62,586 nucleotides of DNA from assembly GCA_024275015.1 (NCBI GenBank), contig JAJRZW010000048.1:1-62586 (forward strand). The letters run 5' to 3'. The notes beneath the pieces were generated by a model. The model did no database searches and was not told the DNA's origin. It worked only from the letters and a program-made list of their open reading frames with translations. Positions 1 to 8,793 of this stretch are shown piece after piece. Source of the stretch: Deltaproteobacteria bacterium. GTDB lineage: Bacteria > Desulfobacterota > Desulfobulbia > Desulfobulbales > JAJRZW01. Each line of letters starts with the position of its first letter. Positions within the stretch are counted from its first letter, which is position 1. The translations under genes and the position numbers were made by a program.

Positions 1-362
1 ACGGTACCGACAGGCACCGGGGTCATTCCTTTTATGCCGGTATTCGCTATGAACTTCCGGTCAGGTTCCTCAATCGTCCCAAGATTGGAATTGAGTACAA
101 TAAGGGCTCGCAGTACTGGTTCAGTTTTACCCCCGGATCAACTGAAATTTATAATAAGCTTGCCGCTCGCGGCGAGTGTTTCGATTACTATTATATCCAG
201 CCGATCAATAAAAATATGTTCATGCGGACCGGTTATACCCAGATCGAGTATGATTACTCAGGGTCCGGTTCATACCTGGGAGAGCCGATGGATTACAGTA
301 CTGTTTTTGGCAAAACACCAAAATTCGACAATTTTTATGTGTTGATCGACACCCACTTCTGA
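1..362 (+). CDS. DUF3373 family outer-membrane protein, C-terminal fragment
   Basis: The left edge cuts this gene. The open frame starts at base 3 and ends at a TGA at 360-362, leaving about 119 residues. The fragment is rich in aromatic residues with alternating polar and hydrophobic positions, and it ends LIDTHF with the terminal aromatic residue typical of outer-membrane beta-barrels. Segments such as YYIQPINKNMFMRTGY and GSGSYLGEPM resemble the C-terminus of DUF3373 proteins of deltaproteobacteria, which are thought to be porin-like. A strong terminator follows 30 bases later. Function is unknown beyond a probable barrel; the family assignment is from memory of conserved motifs. Confidence 0.7.
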   Translation, partial: GTDRHRGHSFYAGIRYELPVRFLNRPKIGIEYNKGSQYWFSFTPGSTEIYNKLAARGECFDYYYIQPINKNMFMRTGYTQIEYDYSGSGSYLGEPMDYSTVFGKTPKFDNFYVLIDTHF

Positions 363-390
363 TAGATATTAAGAACAGAAACAGTGAGAT

Positions 391-420
391 GAAAGGGTCC
401 CGGTTGGGACCCTTTTTTTT
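391..420 (+). terminator. Rho-independent terminator after the DUF3373 gene
   Basis: The inverted repeat AAGGGTCCC / GGGACCCTT with a four-base loop is followed by a run of T (positions 411-420). It is correctly placed 30 bases after the stop codon of the upstream gene. Confidence 0.9.
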
Positions 421-506
421 ATTGAACAAACGGCAAGATTATTTTGTGGCATTTGCAGCGCTACACTGGCTTGGATGGTGCAAGTATTGAAGAGAACGGT
501 TATAAT

Positions 507-577
507 GCAAGCGATTAATTAACTACACCTAATACAAAAAAATCTCACCCTGTAAGGGTTTCAGGGCCGCCGCCATG
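507..577 (-). repeat. Half copy of repeat family A, abutting the ispG start
   Basis: It begins GCAAGCGATTAATTAA and ends TTTCAGGGCCGCCGCCATG, matching the first half (about 70 bp) of the intact 157-bp A element at 18881-19037. The ATG at its end is used as the ispG start codon, and the matching A copy also has GCCGCCATG at this point. Read on the minus strand it contains a short ACCCT/AGGGT hairpin followed by a T-rich stretch, so it could act as a weak terminator toward the left. Confidence 0.75.
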
Positions 578-1672
578 AAGATCACCAGAAAGAAGACCCG
601 CAGGATAAATGTCGGCCCGGTCCCCATTGGCGGCAACGCCCCGGTGGCGGTGCAGTCGATGTGCAATACCGACACCCGTGATGTAGACGCCACCTGCGCC
701 CAGATCCAGAGCCTGGCCGCGGCCGGATGCGAGATTGTCCGGGTCGCGGTTCTTGATCTGGATGCCGCGGCCGCTATCCGCGCCATACGCGATAAAAGTC
801 CCCTGCCGGTGATCGCCGATATCCACTTTGATTCCCGCCTCGCGGTGGCGGCGATGGAGAACGGCGCCGACGGTATCCGTGTTAACCCCGGTAATATCGG
901 CGGCGAGGACAAACTCGCCCGGGTGGTGGCGGCGGCAAAATTACACAAGGTGCCGATCCGGGTCGGGGTTAATTCCGGTTCGGTGGAAAAGGATATTCTC
1001 AGGAAATACGGGCATCCGGTCCCTGAGGCCCTGGTTGAGAGCGGACTCAGAAATGTCGATCTTTTAGAGAAGCTTGGTTTCAGCGATATAAAGATATCAA
1101 TAAAATCCTCCGATGTCCTGACCACCATCGCTTCCTATCGCCTGCTCTCCGGGCAGTGCGACTATCCTCTTCATCTCGGGGTCACTGAGGCCGGGGGACT
1201 GATCGGCGGCACGGCTAAATCAAGCGTTGCCCTGGGTGTTTTATTGTTTGATGGGATCGGTGACACCTTCCGGGTCTCCCTGACCCGTGATCCGGTGGAA
1301 GAAATTCAGGTGGCCTACGAGATATTAAGGGCATTGAAGATTCGCGAGAGGGGGCCGGAACTGGTTAGCTGTCCTACCTGCGGCCGTTGCCAAGTTGACC
1401 TCTTTTCTCTTGCCGAAAAGGTGGAGGCCCACATCAGGAATATCACCACTCCGCTCAAGATCGCGGTCATGGGCTGTGTGGTCAACGGTCCCGGTGAGGC
1501 CCGCGAGGCCGATATCGGTGTTGCCGGCGGCGTTGGCGTCGGGATTATATTCAAGCGCGGCGAGATCTGGAAAAAGGTCCCGGAGGCGGATCTCTGGCCG
1601 GTGTTTGTCGCTGAACTTGACCGGATGATTTTATCAGAATCCGGAAATCAGAATACAGAAGACAGCAAATAA
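575..1672 (+). CDS. ispG: 4-hydroxy-3-methylbut-2-enyl diphosphate synthase (flavodoxin/ferredoxin)
   Basis: IspG (GcpE) reduces methylerythritol cyclodiphosphate to HMBPP in the MEP isoprenoid pathway, using a 4Fe-4S cluster. The 365-residue protein has the usual bacterial length. The N-terminal TIM barrel carries VAVQSMCNTDTRDV and IADIHFD. The C-terminal part carries the cluster cysteines in CPTCGRC and in MGCVVNGPGEA. The start at 575 is the first ATG matching the family N-terminus (MKITRKKTRRINVG). That ATG is the end of a half repeat of family A, so its leader is repeat-derived. proS follows after 175 bases without an obvious terminator. Confidence 0.97.
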   Translation: MKITRKKTRRINVGPVPIGGNAPVAVQSMCNTDTRDVDATCAQIQSLAAAGCEIVRVAVLDLDAAAAIRAIRDKSPLPVIADIHFDSRLAVAAMENGADGIRVNPGNIGGEDKLARVVAAAKLHKVPIRVGVNSGSVEKDILRKYGHPVPEALVESGLRNVDLLEKLGFSDIKISIKSSDVLTTIASYRLLSGQCDYPLHLGVTEAGGLIGGTAKSSVALGVLLFDGIGDTFRVSLTRDPVEEIQVAYEILRALKIRERGPELVSCPTCGRCQVDLFSLAEKVEAHIRNITTPLKIAVMGCVVNGPGEAREADIGVAGGVGVGIIFKRGEIWKKVPEADLWPVFVAELDRMILSESGNQNTEDSK

Positions 1673-1847
1673 CCATAGTCCATTGTCAAGCGAGACCGCC
1701 GCAGATGCGGCCGCAAGGGCTTTACCCGCAGGGCCGTAATGGCCCCGGCTGGTGCGCTGGGGTTTGCTGGTAGGTTGCAATTGTTTGAACTTGCAGGAGT
1801 TTTCAACTCGTTCGCCATTCAGGCGGTGGATTCTGGAATAAGGAAAA
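1673..1847. other. Spacer between ispG and proS
   Basis: GC-rich 175-bp spacer with short inverted repeats around 1705-1760 but no T-run terminator. No gene is seen. The two genes may be co-transcribed. Confidence 0.4.
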
Positions 1848-3566
1848 ATGCGATACTCAGAGCTTCTTTTACCAACTTTAAAGGAAAATCCGGCCGAGGC
1901 CGAGGTTGTCAGCCACCGTCTGCTTCTGCGGGCCGGCTTTATCAGGAAACTCACCAGCGGGGTCTATTCATACCTGCCCCTCGGCCTTGCCGCCATCCGC
2001 AGGGTTGAAAATATCGTCCGCGAAGAGATGAACCGGGCCGGGGCCCAGGAGCTGCTTCTGCCCATGGTCCAGCCGGCGGAACTGTGGCGGGAATCGGGGC
2101 GCTGGGCCAAGTACGGCCCCGAGCTTCTCCGCTTCAGCGACCGGCATCAGCGTGAGAGCTGCCTCGGACCCACCCATGAAGAAGTGATTACCGATCTGGT
2201 GCGGATGAACGTTCACTCCTACCGCGACCTGCCCCTGAACCTGTATCAGGTCCAGACCAAGTTTCGTGACGAGATCCGGCCCCGCTTCGGGCTTATGCGG
2301 GGGCGCGAGTTCATCATGAAGGACGGCTACAGCTTTGACGCCGACGAGGCCGGGGCTGAGATCACCTATAAGAAGATGTACGACGCCTACCAGCGGATCT
2401 TCAAGCGTTGCGGTCTGAAATTTCGCGCGGTTGAGGCCGACACCGGCTCGATCGGCGGCAGTTTTTCCCATGAATTCATGGTGCTGGCCGATACCGGCGA
2501 GGATACCATTGTCGCCTGCCGCGGCTGTGACTATGCCGCCAACCTTGAGAAGGCGGCCGGGACGGAGCCTGAAAAGGATGATGTCGCCCTCCTCGAGCTT
2601 GAGAAAGTCGCGACCCCGGGGAAGAAGAAGGTTGACGATGTCTGCTCTTTCCTCGGCATAACCCCGGAAAATCTGGTCAAGACCATGATCTATATCGCTG
2701 ATGACGCCCCGGTGGCGGTGCTGGTCCGCGGCGATCACGAGGTTCAGGAGGTCAAACTTGCCAACCTTACCGGCGCCGTTGATGTCAGGCTTGCCACTGA
2801 TGATGAAATAAACGCCCACACCGGCGTTCCCGCCGGTTTTCTCGGCCCGGTGGATCTGAATGTTCCGCTGTATGCCGACCGCGAGGTCATGGCCATGGCC
2901 AACTTTGTTGTCGGCGGCGGCGCGGCGGACATCCACCTGAAAAACGTCAATCCGGGGCGTGATTTTACCCCGGAAGCGGTTGCTGATCTCCGCACCGTTA
3001 CCGTGGCTGACCGCTGCCCCCGTTGCGGGGCTGAGTTTGATTTTGTCAGGGGGATCGAGGTCGGCCATATATTCAAGTTAGGCACCAGCTACAGTGATGC
3101 CATGAAGGCCCGTTTTCTTGATCGGGACGGCCGCGAACAGGTGTTCGTCATGGGTTGTTACGGTATCGGGGTCAGCCGCATCGTTGCCGCGGCCATTGAA
3201 CAGAATCACGACGACGACGGGATGATCTTCCCCCTGCCGCTGGCACCGTTCAAGGTGGCGTTGTTGAATCTCGCCCTCAAGGATGAAGAGGTGACGGCGG
3301 CCTGTGAAAAACTGTATGATGATCTTGAGGCCGCCGGAATCGAGGTTCTCTACGATGACCGTAATGAGCGTCCGGGGATAAAGTTCAAGGACGCCGATCT
3401 CATCGGTTTGCCTTACCGTCTGGTGTTGGGAAAGAAGTTTCCCGAAAGCGGCGGGATTGAAGTCCGGACCCGGCGCGGTGAGAGCTTTTCCCTGCCTTAT
3501 GATGGGGCGGTGAAGATTATCGCGGAAAGGATTGCCGGGGAACTCGCCGCCACCATGGCGGATTGA
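1848..3566 (+). CDS. proS: Prolyl-tRNA synthetase, bacterial long form with editing domain
   Basis: Charges tRNA-Pro with proline in the cytoplasm. The 572 residues match the bacterial ProS type. Class II catalytic segments lie at about 40-200 ([38 protein letters not shown]). The YbaK-type editing insertion that clears Ala-tRNA-Pro lies at about 225-390. Motif 3 (GCYGIGVSR) and the anticodon-binding domain ([19 protein letters not shown]) follow. The ATG at 1848 gives the family N-terminus [19 protein letters not shown]. Stop is TGA; the rel gene begins 15 bases later. Confidence 0.98.
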   Translation: MRYSELLLPTLKENPAEAEVVSHRLLLRAGFIRKLTSGVYSYLPLGLAAIRRVENIVREEMNRAGAQELLLPMVQPAELWRESGRWAKYGPELLRFSDRHQRESCLGPTHEEVITDLVRMNVHSYRDLPLNLYQVQTKFRDEIRPRFGLMRGREFIMKDGYSFDADEAGAEITYKKMYDAYQRIFKRCGLKFRAVEADTGSIGGSFSHEFMVLADTGEDTIVACRGCDYAANLEKAAGTEPEKDDVALLELEKVATPGKKKVDDVCSFLGITPENLVKTMIYIADDAPVAVLVRGDHEVQEVKLANLTGAVDVRLATDDEINAHTGVPAGFLGPVDLNVPLYADREVMAMANFVVGGGAADIHLKNVNPGRDFTPEAVADLRTVTVADRCPRCGAEFDFVRGIEVGHIFKLGTSYSDAMKARFLDRDGREQVFVMGCYGIGVSRIVAAAIEQNHDDDGMIFPLPLAPFKVALLNLALKDEEVTAACEKLYDDLEAAGIEVLYDDRNERPGIKFKDADLIGLPYRLVLGKKFPESGGIEVRTRRGESFSLPYDGAVKIIAERIAGELAATMAD

Positions 3567-3581
3567 TTCCGCCGTGGTCAA

Positions 3582-5762
3582 TTGTCAACCGTTAACTGTC
3601 AACTTCCATTGGGATCTCTTGAAGCGGTCATAGCCGGGGTCGGCGCCTATCTCGACCGGGGGGATATTGACCTCCTCCGTCGGGCCGATCGGTTCGCGGT
3701 CGAGGTGTATTCCGGCCGGCACCGTCTTTCCGGCCAGCCCTATATCGGCCATGCCCGTGCGGTGGCCGAGATTCTCGCCACCCTGCGCCTTGACGCCAAC
3801 GCGATTATCGCCGGCCTCCTCCACGGGGTCCTGAAGCAGGATATCGGGGTCAGCGAGAGCGATCTGATCCGTGAGTTCGGCGAGGATGCCGCCGCCATGG
3901 TGGTCGGTACCACCCGGATCAACCGGGTCAACTTTGATTCATCCCTTACCTACCAGGCGGAAAATATCCGCAAGATGCTCCTGGCGATGTCGGCGGATAT
4001 CCGCGTTCTGTTGATCCGGCTTGCCGACCGTCTCCAGGATATGCAGTCTCTGGAGTATTTTTCCCCTGAGCGTCAGAAAGAGTTTGCCCGGGAGACCATG
4101 GACCTCTATGCCCCTCTCGCCAGCCGTCTTGGTATCGACTGGATGAAACGCGAGCTTGAGGATCTTTCCTTCGCTTATCTCAAGCCCGAGGCTTACGAGA
4201 GCCTGGTCTCGAAGATGCGGACCTCGACTGATGACCGTCAGGAGTACGTTGACGAGGTTGAAAAGATCATCACCGCCAGGCTTGAAAAGCACGGGATCAA
4301 AAAATTCCGGATTCTCGGACGGCCCAAGCACCTCTACAGCATCTATAAGAAACTCATTGCCCAGAATATCCCCCTTGAAAAGGTGTATGACAAGGTCGCC
4401 TTCCGGATCATTGTCGTTGAGGTCAGCGAGTGCTATGAGGTCATGGGGCTCCTGCATGCCATCTGGGTCCCGGTGGGGGGGCGGTTTAAAGACTTTATCA
4501 GCTCACCCAAGGCCAATATGTATCAGTCGCTCCATACCACGGTGATCGGACCTTACGGTGAGTTTATGGAGGTGCAGATCCGTACCGAGGAGATGGACAA
4601 GATCGCCAACGACGGTATTGCCGCTCACTGGGCCTATAAGGAGGGGCGGGCGGTCAGTCGTGACGACGCCCGTTTTTTTGAATGGCTCAAACAACTGGTG
4701 GCATCGATGCAGGAGCTGCAGGACCCTCGTGAGATCATTGAGACGGTCAAGGGGGAGCTGGGCGGCAACAAGGTTTACGTCCTCACTCCCGGCGGTGAGG
4801 TAAAGGAGCTGCCCCACGGCTCATGTCCGATTGATTTCGCCTACGCGATCCACAGCGAGGTCGGCGATCACTGCGCCGGGGCCAAGGTCAACGGCCGGAT
4901 GGTACCCCTGCGGCATGTGCTTAAAAACGGTGATCTGGTGGAGATCATTACCTCGCCGAAACAAAAGCCCAATCGGGGCTGGCTGGCGATGGTCAAGAGC
5001 AGTCGGGCCCGGAGTCGGGTCAGGGGCTGGCTGCGTCAGGCGGAGGCGGAGAAGGCCCTGCGCCTGGGGCGGGAGATCTGTGAGCGTGAATTGCGCAAGC
5101 ATGAGACTTCGCTTAAAAAAATGGTCAAGACCGGGCATATAAAGAAGATTCTGCGGGACCTTGGCGCCAACTCCCTCGATGATCTCCTGCGCAAGGTCGG
5201 GGCCGGCCGGATCACGGTTGAGGATATTGCCCGTGATCTCCAACCGCCGGGGTTAAAGGCGGCTCCGGTGGCCGGGCCGATGCCCATCCTGGATGAGGGG
5301 AGAAGGAAAAGCACATCAGGCCGGGGGGATGAGCCGATTGTAGTCGACGGCATGGAAGGGATGCTGGTCCGGATGAGTCATTGCTGTATGCCGGTCCCCG
5401 GGGACGAGATCATGGGCTTCATTACCCTCGGCCGTGGGGTTTCGGTCCATAAGGCTGATTGTCCCAATCTGTTGGCCACTGATATCAGAAGAAGAATTCC
5501 GGTGGCCTGGTCCCGGGCCGGCGGAGGCCATATGGTGCATGTGAAGGTGGTGGCTCAGGACCAGAAAGGGCTTCTGGTTGCCATCGGTAGTGTTATCGCC
5601 GCCGCTGACGCGGATATCGTCAGTATGGAGGCCAGCAGTCAGTCAAAAAGCGGTCTGGCCTATTTTAATATGGTTGTCGAGGTTTCCGGGCTTGAACATC
5701 TCAACCGCCTCCTTGGACAATTGCAGGCAATTGATGGGGTGATCGAGGCGTCCCGGGCCTGA
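3582..5762 (+). CDS. RelA/SpoT-family (p)ppGpp synthetase with degenerate hydrolase domain
   Basis: Long Rel protein of 726 residues starting at TTG 3582, with domains HD (about 30-190), synthetase (about 235-350), TGS (about 385-450) and ACT (about 650-725). The synthetase keeps GRPKHLYSIYKK, YDKVAFR (Asp270) and an RFKD motif at 301-304, the RXKD form seen in bifunctional enzymes. The hydrolase motifs are damaged. The usual HDxxED is HGVLKQ at 81-86, and the usual RLHNMRT is RLQDMQS at 150-156, although the first metal histidine (His57) remains. Inference: an alarmone synthetase that no longer hydrolyses ppGpp. Because the HD site is lost, neither relA nor spoT is assigned. It closely follows proS. 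Confidence 0.93.
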   Translation: MSTVNCQLPLGSLEAVIAGVGAYLDRGDIDLLRRADRFAVEVYSGRHRLSGQPYIGHARAVAEILATLRLDANAIIAGLLHGVLKQDIGVSESDLIREFGEDAAAMVVGTTRINRVNFDSSLTYQAENIRKMLLAMSADIRVLLIRLADRLQDMQSLEYFSPERQKEFARETMDLYAPLASRLGIDWMKRELEDLSFAYLKPEAYESLVSKMRTSTDDRQEYVDEVEKIITARLEKHGIKKFRILGRPKHLYSIYKKLIAQNIPLEKVYDKVAFRIIVVEVSECYEVMGLLHAIWVPVGGRFKDFISSPKANMYQSLHTTVIGPYGEFMEVQIRTEEMDKIANDGIAAHWAYKEGRAVSRDDARFFEWLKQLVASMQELQDPREIIETVKGELGGNKVYVLTPGGEVKELPHGSCPIDFAYAIHSEVGDHCAGAKVNGRMVPLRHVLKNGDLVEIITSPKQKPNRGWLAMVKSSRARSRVRGWLRQAEAEKALRLGREICERELRKHETSLKKMVKTGHIKKILRDLGANSLDDLLRKVGAGRITVEDIARDLQPPGLKAAPVAGPMPILDEGRRKSTSGRGDEPIVVDGMEGMLVRMSHCCMPVPGDEIMGFITLGRGVSVHKADCPNLLATDIRRRIPVAWSRAGGGHMVHVKVVAQDQKGLLVAIGSVIAAADADIVSMEASSQSKSGLAYFNMVVEVSGLEHLNRLLGQLQAIDGVIEASRA

Positions 5763-5770
5763 AAAAAAGT

Positions 5771-5804
5771 AAAAAAAAAGGGCCTGCGCTTGCGGCAGGC
5801 CCTT
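5771..5804 (-). terminator. Terminator of rpmB, also usable by the rel gene
   Basis: The stem GGGCCTGC/GCAGGCCC with a short loop is flanked by a nine-base A run on the left, which is a T run when read on the minus strand. It lies between the convergent rel and rpmB genes. The minus-strand direction has the better T tract. Confidence 0.85.
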
Positions 5805-5826
5805 ATGTCTTGCGTTTTAATTGGAC

Positions 5827-6036
5827 TCAGGCATTAGCCTGGGCCTTGACTGGCTTGGAGACCGAACCGGAACGGATGCAGCGGGTGCAGACCCGCATAT
5901 AGCGGTTGCCTTGATCGGTGGCAACGCGAACCTTCTGCAGATTCGGCAGCCAGCGGCGGCGGTTTTTGTTGTGGGCGTGGCTGACGTTATTGCCGGTGAT
6001 CGGTTTTTTGCCGCAGATTGCACATTGTTTACTCAT
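5827..6036 (-). CDS. rpmB: 50S ribosomal protein L28
   Basis: Large-subunit ribosomal protein. The 69-residue product from the inner ATG at 6036 begins [20 protein letters not shown], the standard L28 N-terminus. An upstream in-frame ATG at 6048 would add four residues (MEFI) and is less likely. Two CXXC pairs (CAIC and CTRC) show the zinc-binding C+ form. It is convergent with the rel gene, with a shared terminator between them. Confidence 0.97.
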   Translation of the reverse strand: MSKQCAICGKKPITGNNVSHAHNKNRRRWLPNLQKVRVATDQGNRYMRVCTRCIRSGSVSKPVKAQANA

Positions 6037-6095
6037 AATAAACTCCAATATCCGTCACGTCGCGGATGTTATTTGATTATCCCTTGGAAAAAGAA

Positions 6096-6962
6096 ATGGA
6101 ATTTATACAACGTTGGCTGCGGGCTTGCAAGTTTTTTATCCCTGCGGCACTGTTATTGTTTTCCGCTTCCGGCTGTGCCACTGTCCCTTACCGATACGGG
6201 GTCCCGGAATCACGGCGTTCCCTCGTGTCCATGGACTATCGCGGCCAGATAGAGCGGGGCCGCCCCCATGGCTTTGTTGACGGACTGGGAAATTATTTTT
6301 TTTCCCTGCCCTCCAAACTCATCCTCTGGAACCGGCAGGTGGACAACCACCATATTTCACCTCATACCGAGGAGAGTATCCGGCGATATCTTGCCGCCAA
6401 CCGTATGGGCTCGGTAAAGGTACGACTCAATCAATACGCCCCCGGCGGCGAGTGGATCAGGCTGGCCCGTAACCGTGACATGCCGGGGTTTTTCCGCTGG
6501 ACCGTCGGGGCTCTGACCGTGGGTATGTATACTATTCTCCCGGGCCGGGTTTTCGGTGGTGATAATTATAATCCCTATACCAACACCGTGAGTCTGTACT
6601 CTGATCTCGACGCCATTGCCCTGCACGAGGCGGCCCACGCCAAGGATTTTGCCGTTAAACCCCGGGGCGGCCGGGGCTGGTATGCGTTGATGCGGATTCT
6701 GCCGCTGGCGCCGTTATATCAGGAGGCGCGGGCCAGCGGTGACGCCATCGGCTATTGTATTGACCGGGGCATGGACGACAGCACCGCTGAGGCGTACAGG
6801 GTGCTTTATCCCGCCTATATGACCTATATCGCCGGCGAACCCTTCCGCTGGTTCCCGGCCGAGGCGTGGATGAGCTATGCCGCCGAGGCCGCCCTGGCCC
6901 TGCCCGGACATGTGCTGGGCAGGATCAAGGCCGGAAGGATTAAAGGAAAGGGAACGGAGTAA
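6096..6962 (+). CDS. Lipoprotein with HEAAH metalloprotease-like motif
   Basis: Hypothetical lipoprotein of 288 residues from the ATG at 6096; an earlier ATG at 6066 would add ten. The N-terminus has a hydrophobic segment and lipobox LLFSASGC, so it is probably anchored in a membrane and faces the periplasm. A mid-protein HEAAH fits the HExxH zinc-protease pattern, with DAIGYC as a possible third-ligand region downstream. No named family is recognised. The TAA stop is created by insertion of repeat A at 6959: the gene reads into GAG-TAA, where GTAA is the element end. The original C-terminus may therefore have been longer. Confidence 0.75.
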   Translation: MEFIQRWLRACKFFIPAALLLFSASGCATVPYRYGVPESRRSLVSMDYRGQIERGRPHGFVDGLGNYFFSLPSKLILWNRQVDNHHISPHTEESIRRYLAANRMGSVKVRLNQYAPGGEWIRLARNRDMPGFFRWTVGALTVGMYTILPGRVFGGDNYNPYTNTVSLYSDLDAIALHEAAHAKDFAVKPRGGRGWYALMRILPLAPLYQEARASGDAIGYCIDRGMDDSTAEAYRVLYPAYMTYIAGEPFRWFPAEAWMSYAAEAALALPGHVLGRIKAGRIKGKGTE

Positions 6963-7123
6963 AGCGCCCCATGAACACCACCCTGCACGCGCTTTAACCC
7001 TTTGATATACCTAAGTATAATCAGAAGGGGGGCAAAGCACGCACATGGCGGCGGCCCTGAACCCCTTACCGGGTGCGATTTTTTTTGCATTAGGTGTGGT
7101 TGATTGATCGCTTGCGAAACGGA
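6951..7123 (-). mobile_element. Intact repeat A element (157 bp) with 8-bp target duplication
   Basis: The element spans 6959-7115, exactly 157 bp, in the reverse orientation relative to the copy at 18881. It is flanked by GGAACGGA (6951-6958) and GAAACGGA (7116-7123), a one-mismatch 8-bp duplication. Its ends are GTAAAGCGC and GATCGCTTGC. Its interior holds ACCCCTTACCGGGT followed by GCG and eight T, a plausible terminator on the plus strand just after the lipoprotein gene. Confidence 0.85.
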
Positions 7124-7211
7124 GAGACACCGCCGGGGCGGGGGCGGTGCCGGGGACGAATATTCCTTGACGCCACCGTGTAATCCGGCTTCGCTTTTTT
7201 CAGCTTTCAGC

Positions 7212-7976
7212 CTATCTAACCTTCAGCGGCGACAGGATGATCTCCACCACCCGGTTGCTGCGCCGGATCTTTCTGGCTTTTCTGTCAACAATGTTCACCG
7301 GACGGTACTGGGCCACGCCCACGGCACTCATTCGCCGCGGGTCGATTTTGTAGCCCCATTGCAGAACCCGGAGGATGGCGGTGGCCCGGGCGCAGGAGAG
7401 TTCCCAGTTTGAGAGGTATTTCTTTTTCAGTCTTCGGCTTGGCGGCAGGTCGTCGGTGTGACCGATTACCCGGATTTCCTTGTCGGCTTCCCTTTTCAGG
7501 ATCGGGGCTACCTTGGCCAGTAGCTTCGCCCCCCGACGACTGAGGATGGCGCTGCCGGATTTGAAGAAAAGTTTGTCCACCAATTCTATTTTGAGGGTAT
7601 CTTCAATCCGGGAGATAACCGCCTCTTTCTTTTCCAGCCGCCCTTCGAGGTCGGCCTTCATCGTCTGCATGTTTTCTTCCATCCGCCGCAGGGCTTCCGC
7701 CCGGTCCTGTTCCCGGGACTCAAGTTCGTCTCTGGCCGCGGCCAGGTCATGTTTTTCCTTCAGGAGTTCATCCCGTCTGTTCCGCAGGGTCGCGGCATCC
7801 TCTTCAAGGGTGGCGATCCGGTCGCTGCATTTTTTTTCCGCCGTTGTTTTTGCCTTCCGCGCGTTTTCCAGTCTGCCTTCAAGCTCAACGTATTTCCCTT
7901 TACTAACGCAACCGCCAAAGGCGAAGGCAAGCAGGGGGACGGCAATAATGAGCGCAGGAAGTTTACAGGCTTTCAT
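7212..7976 (-). CDS. OmpA-family lipoprotein with coiled-coil stalk
   Basis: Outer-membrane lipoprotein of 254 residues. It has a signal peptide with lipobox FAFGGC (Cys at about 23), a long Lys/Glu/Arg-rich coiled coil at about 30-120, and an OmpA-like peptidoglycan-binding domain at about 125-250. That domain has the expected FFKSGSAILSRRG, GHTDDLP and NWELSCARATA motifs. It probably ties the outer membrane to the cell wall. The architecture resembles MotB-like/Pal-like OmpA proteins, but there is no transmembrane motor segment. Stop codon is TAG. Confidence 0.9.
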   Translation of the reverse strand: MKACKLPALIIAVPLLAFAFGGCVSKGKYVELEGRLENARKAKTTAEKKCSDRIATLEEDAATLRNRRDELLKEKHDLAAARDELESREQDRAEALRRMEENMQTMKADLEGRLEKKEAVISRIEDTLKIELVDKLFFKSGSAILSRRGAKLLAKVAPILKREADKEIRVIGHTDDLPPSRRLKKKYLSNWELSCARATAILRVLQWGYKIDPRRMSAVGVAQYRPVNIVDRKARKIRRSNRVVEIILSPLKVR

Positions 7977-8093
7977 GGCAATGTTCTCCGCGGTGGATTA
8001 TTTTCATGGCTTGGACCTTTTAAAAGGCATGGCCTTTTAAAATAAGATGATTGTCAGGTAAATAATATTGCTGCCGGAGTAAGTCAAGTAATT

Positions 8094-8489
8094 ATGAGTA
8101 CCGTAAACCAACCCCATACTGTATCGCCGCGGGTCATCAACCTTTTTTTCGTCATTGGTCTCATCTCCGCCTTTGCCTTCCGGGTTCTGGTGGTTCTGGC
8201 CCATTTCAACAGCCCCTGGTTTAAACCGGTATGGTATCTGGGGGTGGCGGGATATTTCGCCTTTTTTCTCTATCGTTACCTGATAAGCCGCAAGCGCCGT
8301 CAGGCGGTAATCGATTACGACCTTCTGGGCAAGGTGCGGCGGGGGGATAAACTTGACGCTGCCGACCGGGAGGTCCTCGAATACCTTCTGGCAAGTCTGC
8401 TCAGGTCACGGGAGAATATCAACTATATGATGATTTTTGTCCTCTCGGTCTTGGCGGTGGCGGCGGATGTGGTTCTGAGTTTTTTCTGA
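8094..8489 (+). CDS. Small hypothetical membrane protein
   Basis: 131 residues with two hydrophobic segments near the N-terminus (about 15-40 and 45-62), a charged cytosolic middle (YRYLISRKRRQAVIDYDLLGKVRRGDKLDAADREVLEYLLASL) split here by function only in outline, and a final hydrophobic segment at 110-131. No family is recognised. It stands alone, divergent from the OmpA lipoprotein gene. Its TGA lies in an inverted repeat (8486-8497 with 8541-8552). Confidence 0.65.
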   Translation: MSTVNQPHTVSPRVINLFFVIGLISAFAFRVLVVLAHFNSPWFKPVWYLGVAGYFAFFLYRYLISRKRRQAVIDYDLLGKVRRGDKLDAADREVLEYLLASLLRSRENINYMMIFVLSVLAVAADVVLSFF

Positions 8490-8552
8490 ATCCGTGATGG
8501 TTGCGTACCGCATTTGTCCGCCAACGCTTGACTCGTCCGCTCACGGATTCAG
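8486..8552. repeat. Inverted repeat E (12-bp arms)
   Basis: The arms CTGAATCCGTGA (8486-8497) and TCACGGATTCAG (8541-8552) are perfect inverted repeats. The TCACGGATTCAG arm recurs alone near 17771 and near 44725, each time in intergenic DNA. Confidence 0.6.
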
Positions 8553-8626
8553 GTAGAAGTGATCGGGCCGGTTGGTGGAACTGCACTTTTTAATTTTGCT
8601 TCCTGTATCTTGTATATCGATGTTAT

Positions 8627-8668
8627 GCAAGCGATCAATTAACCACACCTAATGCAAAAAAAGTCGCA
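8627..8668 (+). repeat. Truncated left end of repeat A
   Basis: Matches the first 42 bp of the A element (GCAAGCGATCAATTAACC then CACACCTAATGCAAAA) and then diverges. Confidence 0.7.
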
Positions 8669-8681
8669 AATCATCATTTTT

Positions 8682-8752
8682 GTCATTCCGGACTTGATCC
8701 GGAATCCTGTGATGAAACACATTATGGATTCCGGCCTTCGCCGGAATGACGG
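8682..8752. repeat. Palindromic repeat D
   Basis: GTCATTCCGG with TTGATCCGGAATCC on the left is mirrored by GGATTCCGGCCTTCGCCGG and AATGAC on the right. Repeats of this GTCATTCCGGC type are common interspersed elements in many proteobacterial genomes. Only one copy is seen here. It lies just beyond the nifA 3' end, abutting the broken A fragment. Confidence 0.7.
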
Positions 8753-8793
8753 AAAGAAGGGGTTTTTGCGAGTTCATTATTTATCGGCAGACA

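Noticed and set aside
1968-3068. Long open frame on the minus strand inside proS
   Set aside because: It mirrors proS codon usage, has no family motifs, and lies fully within a certain gene.
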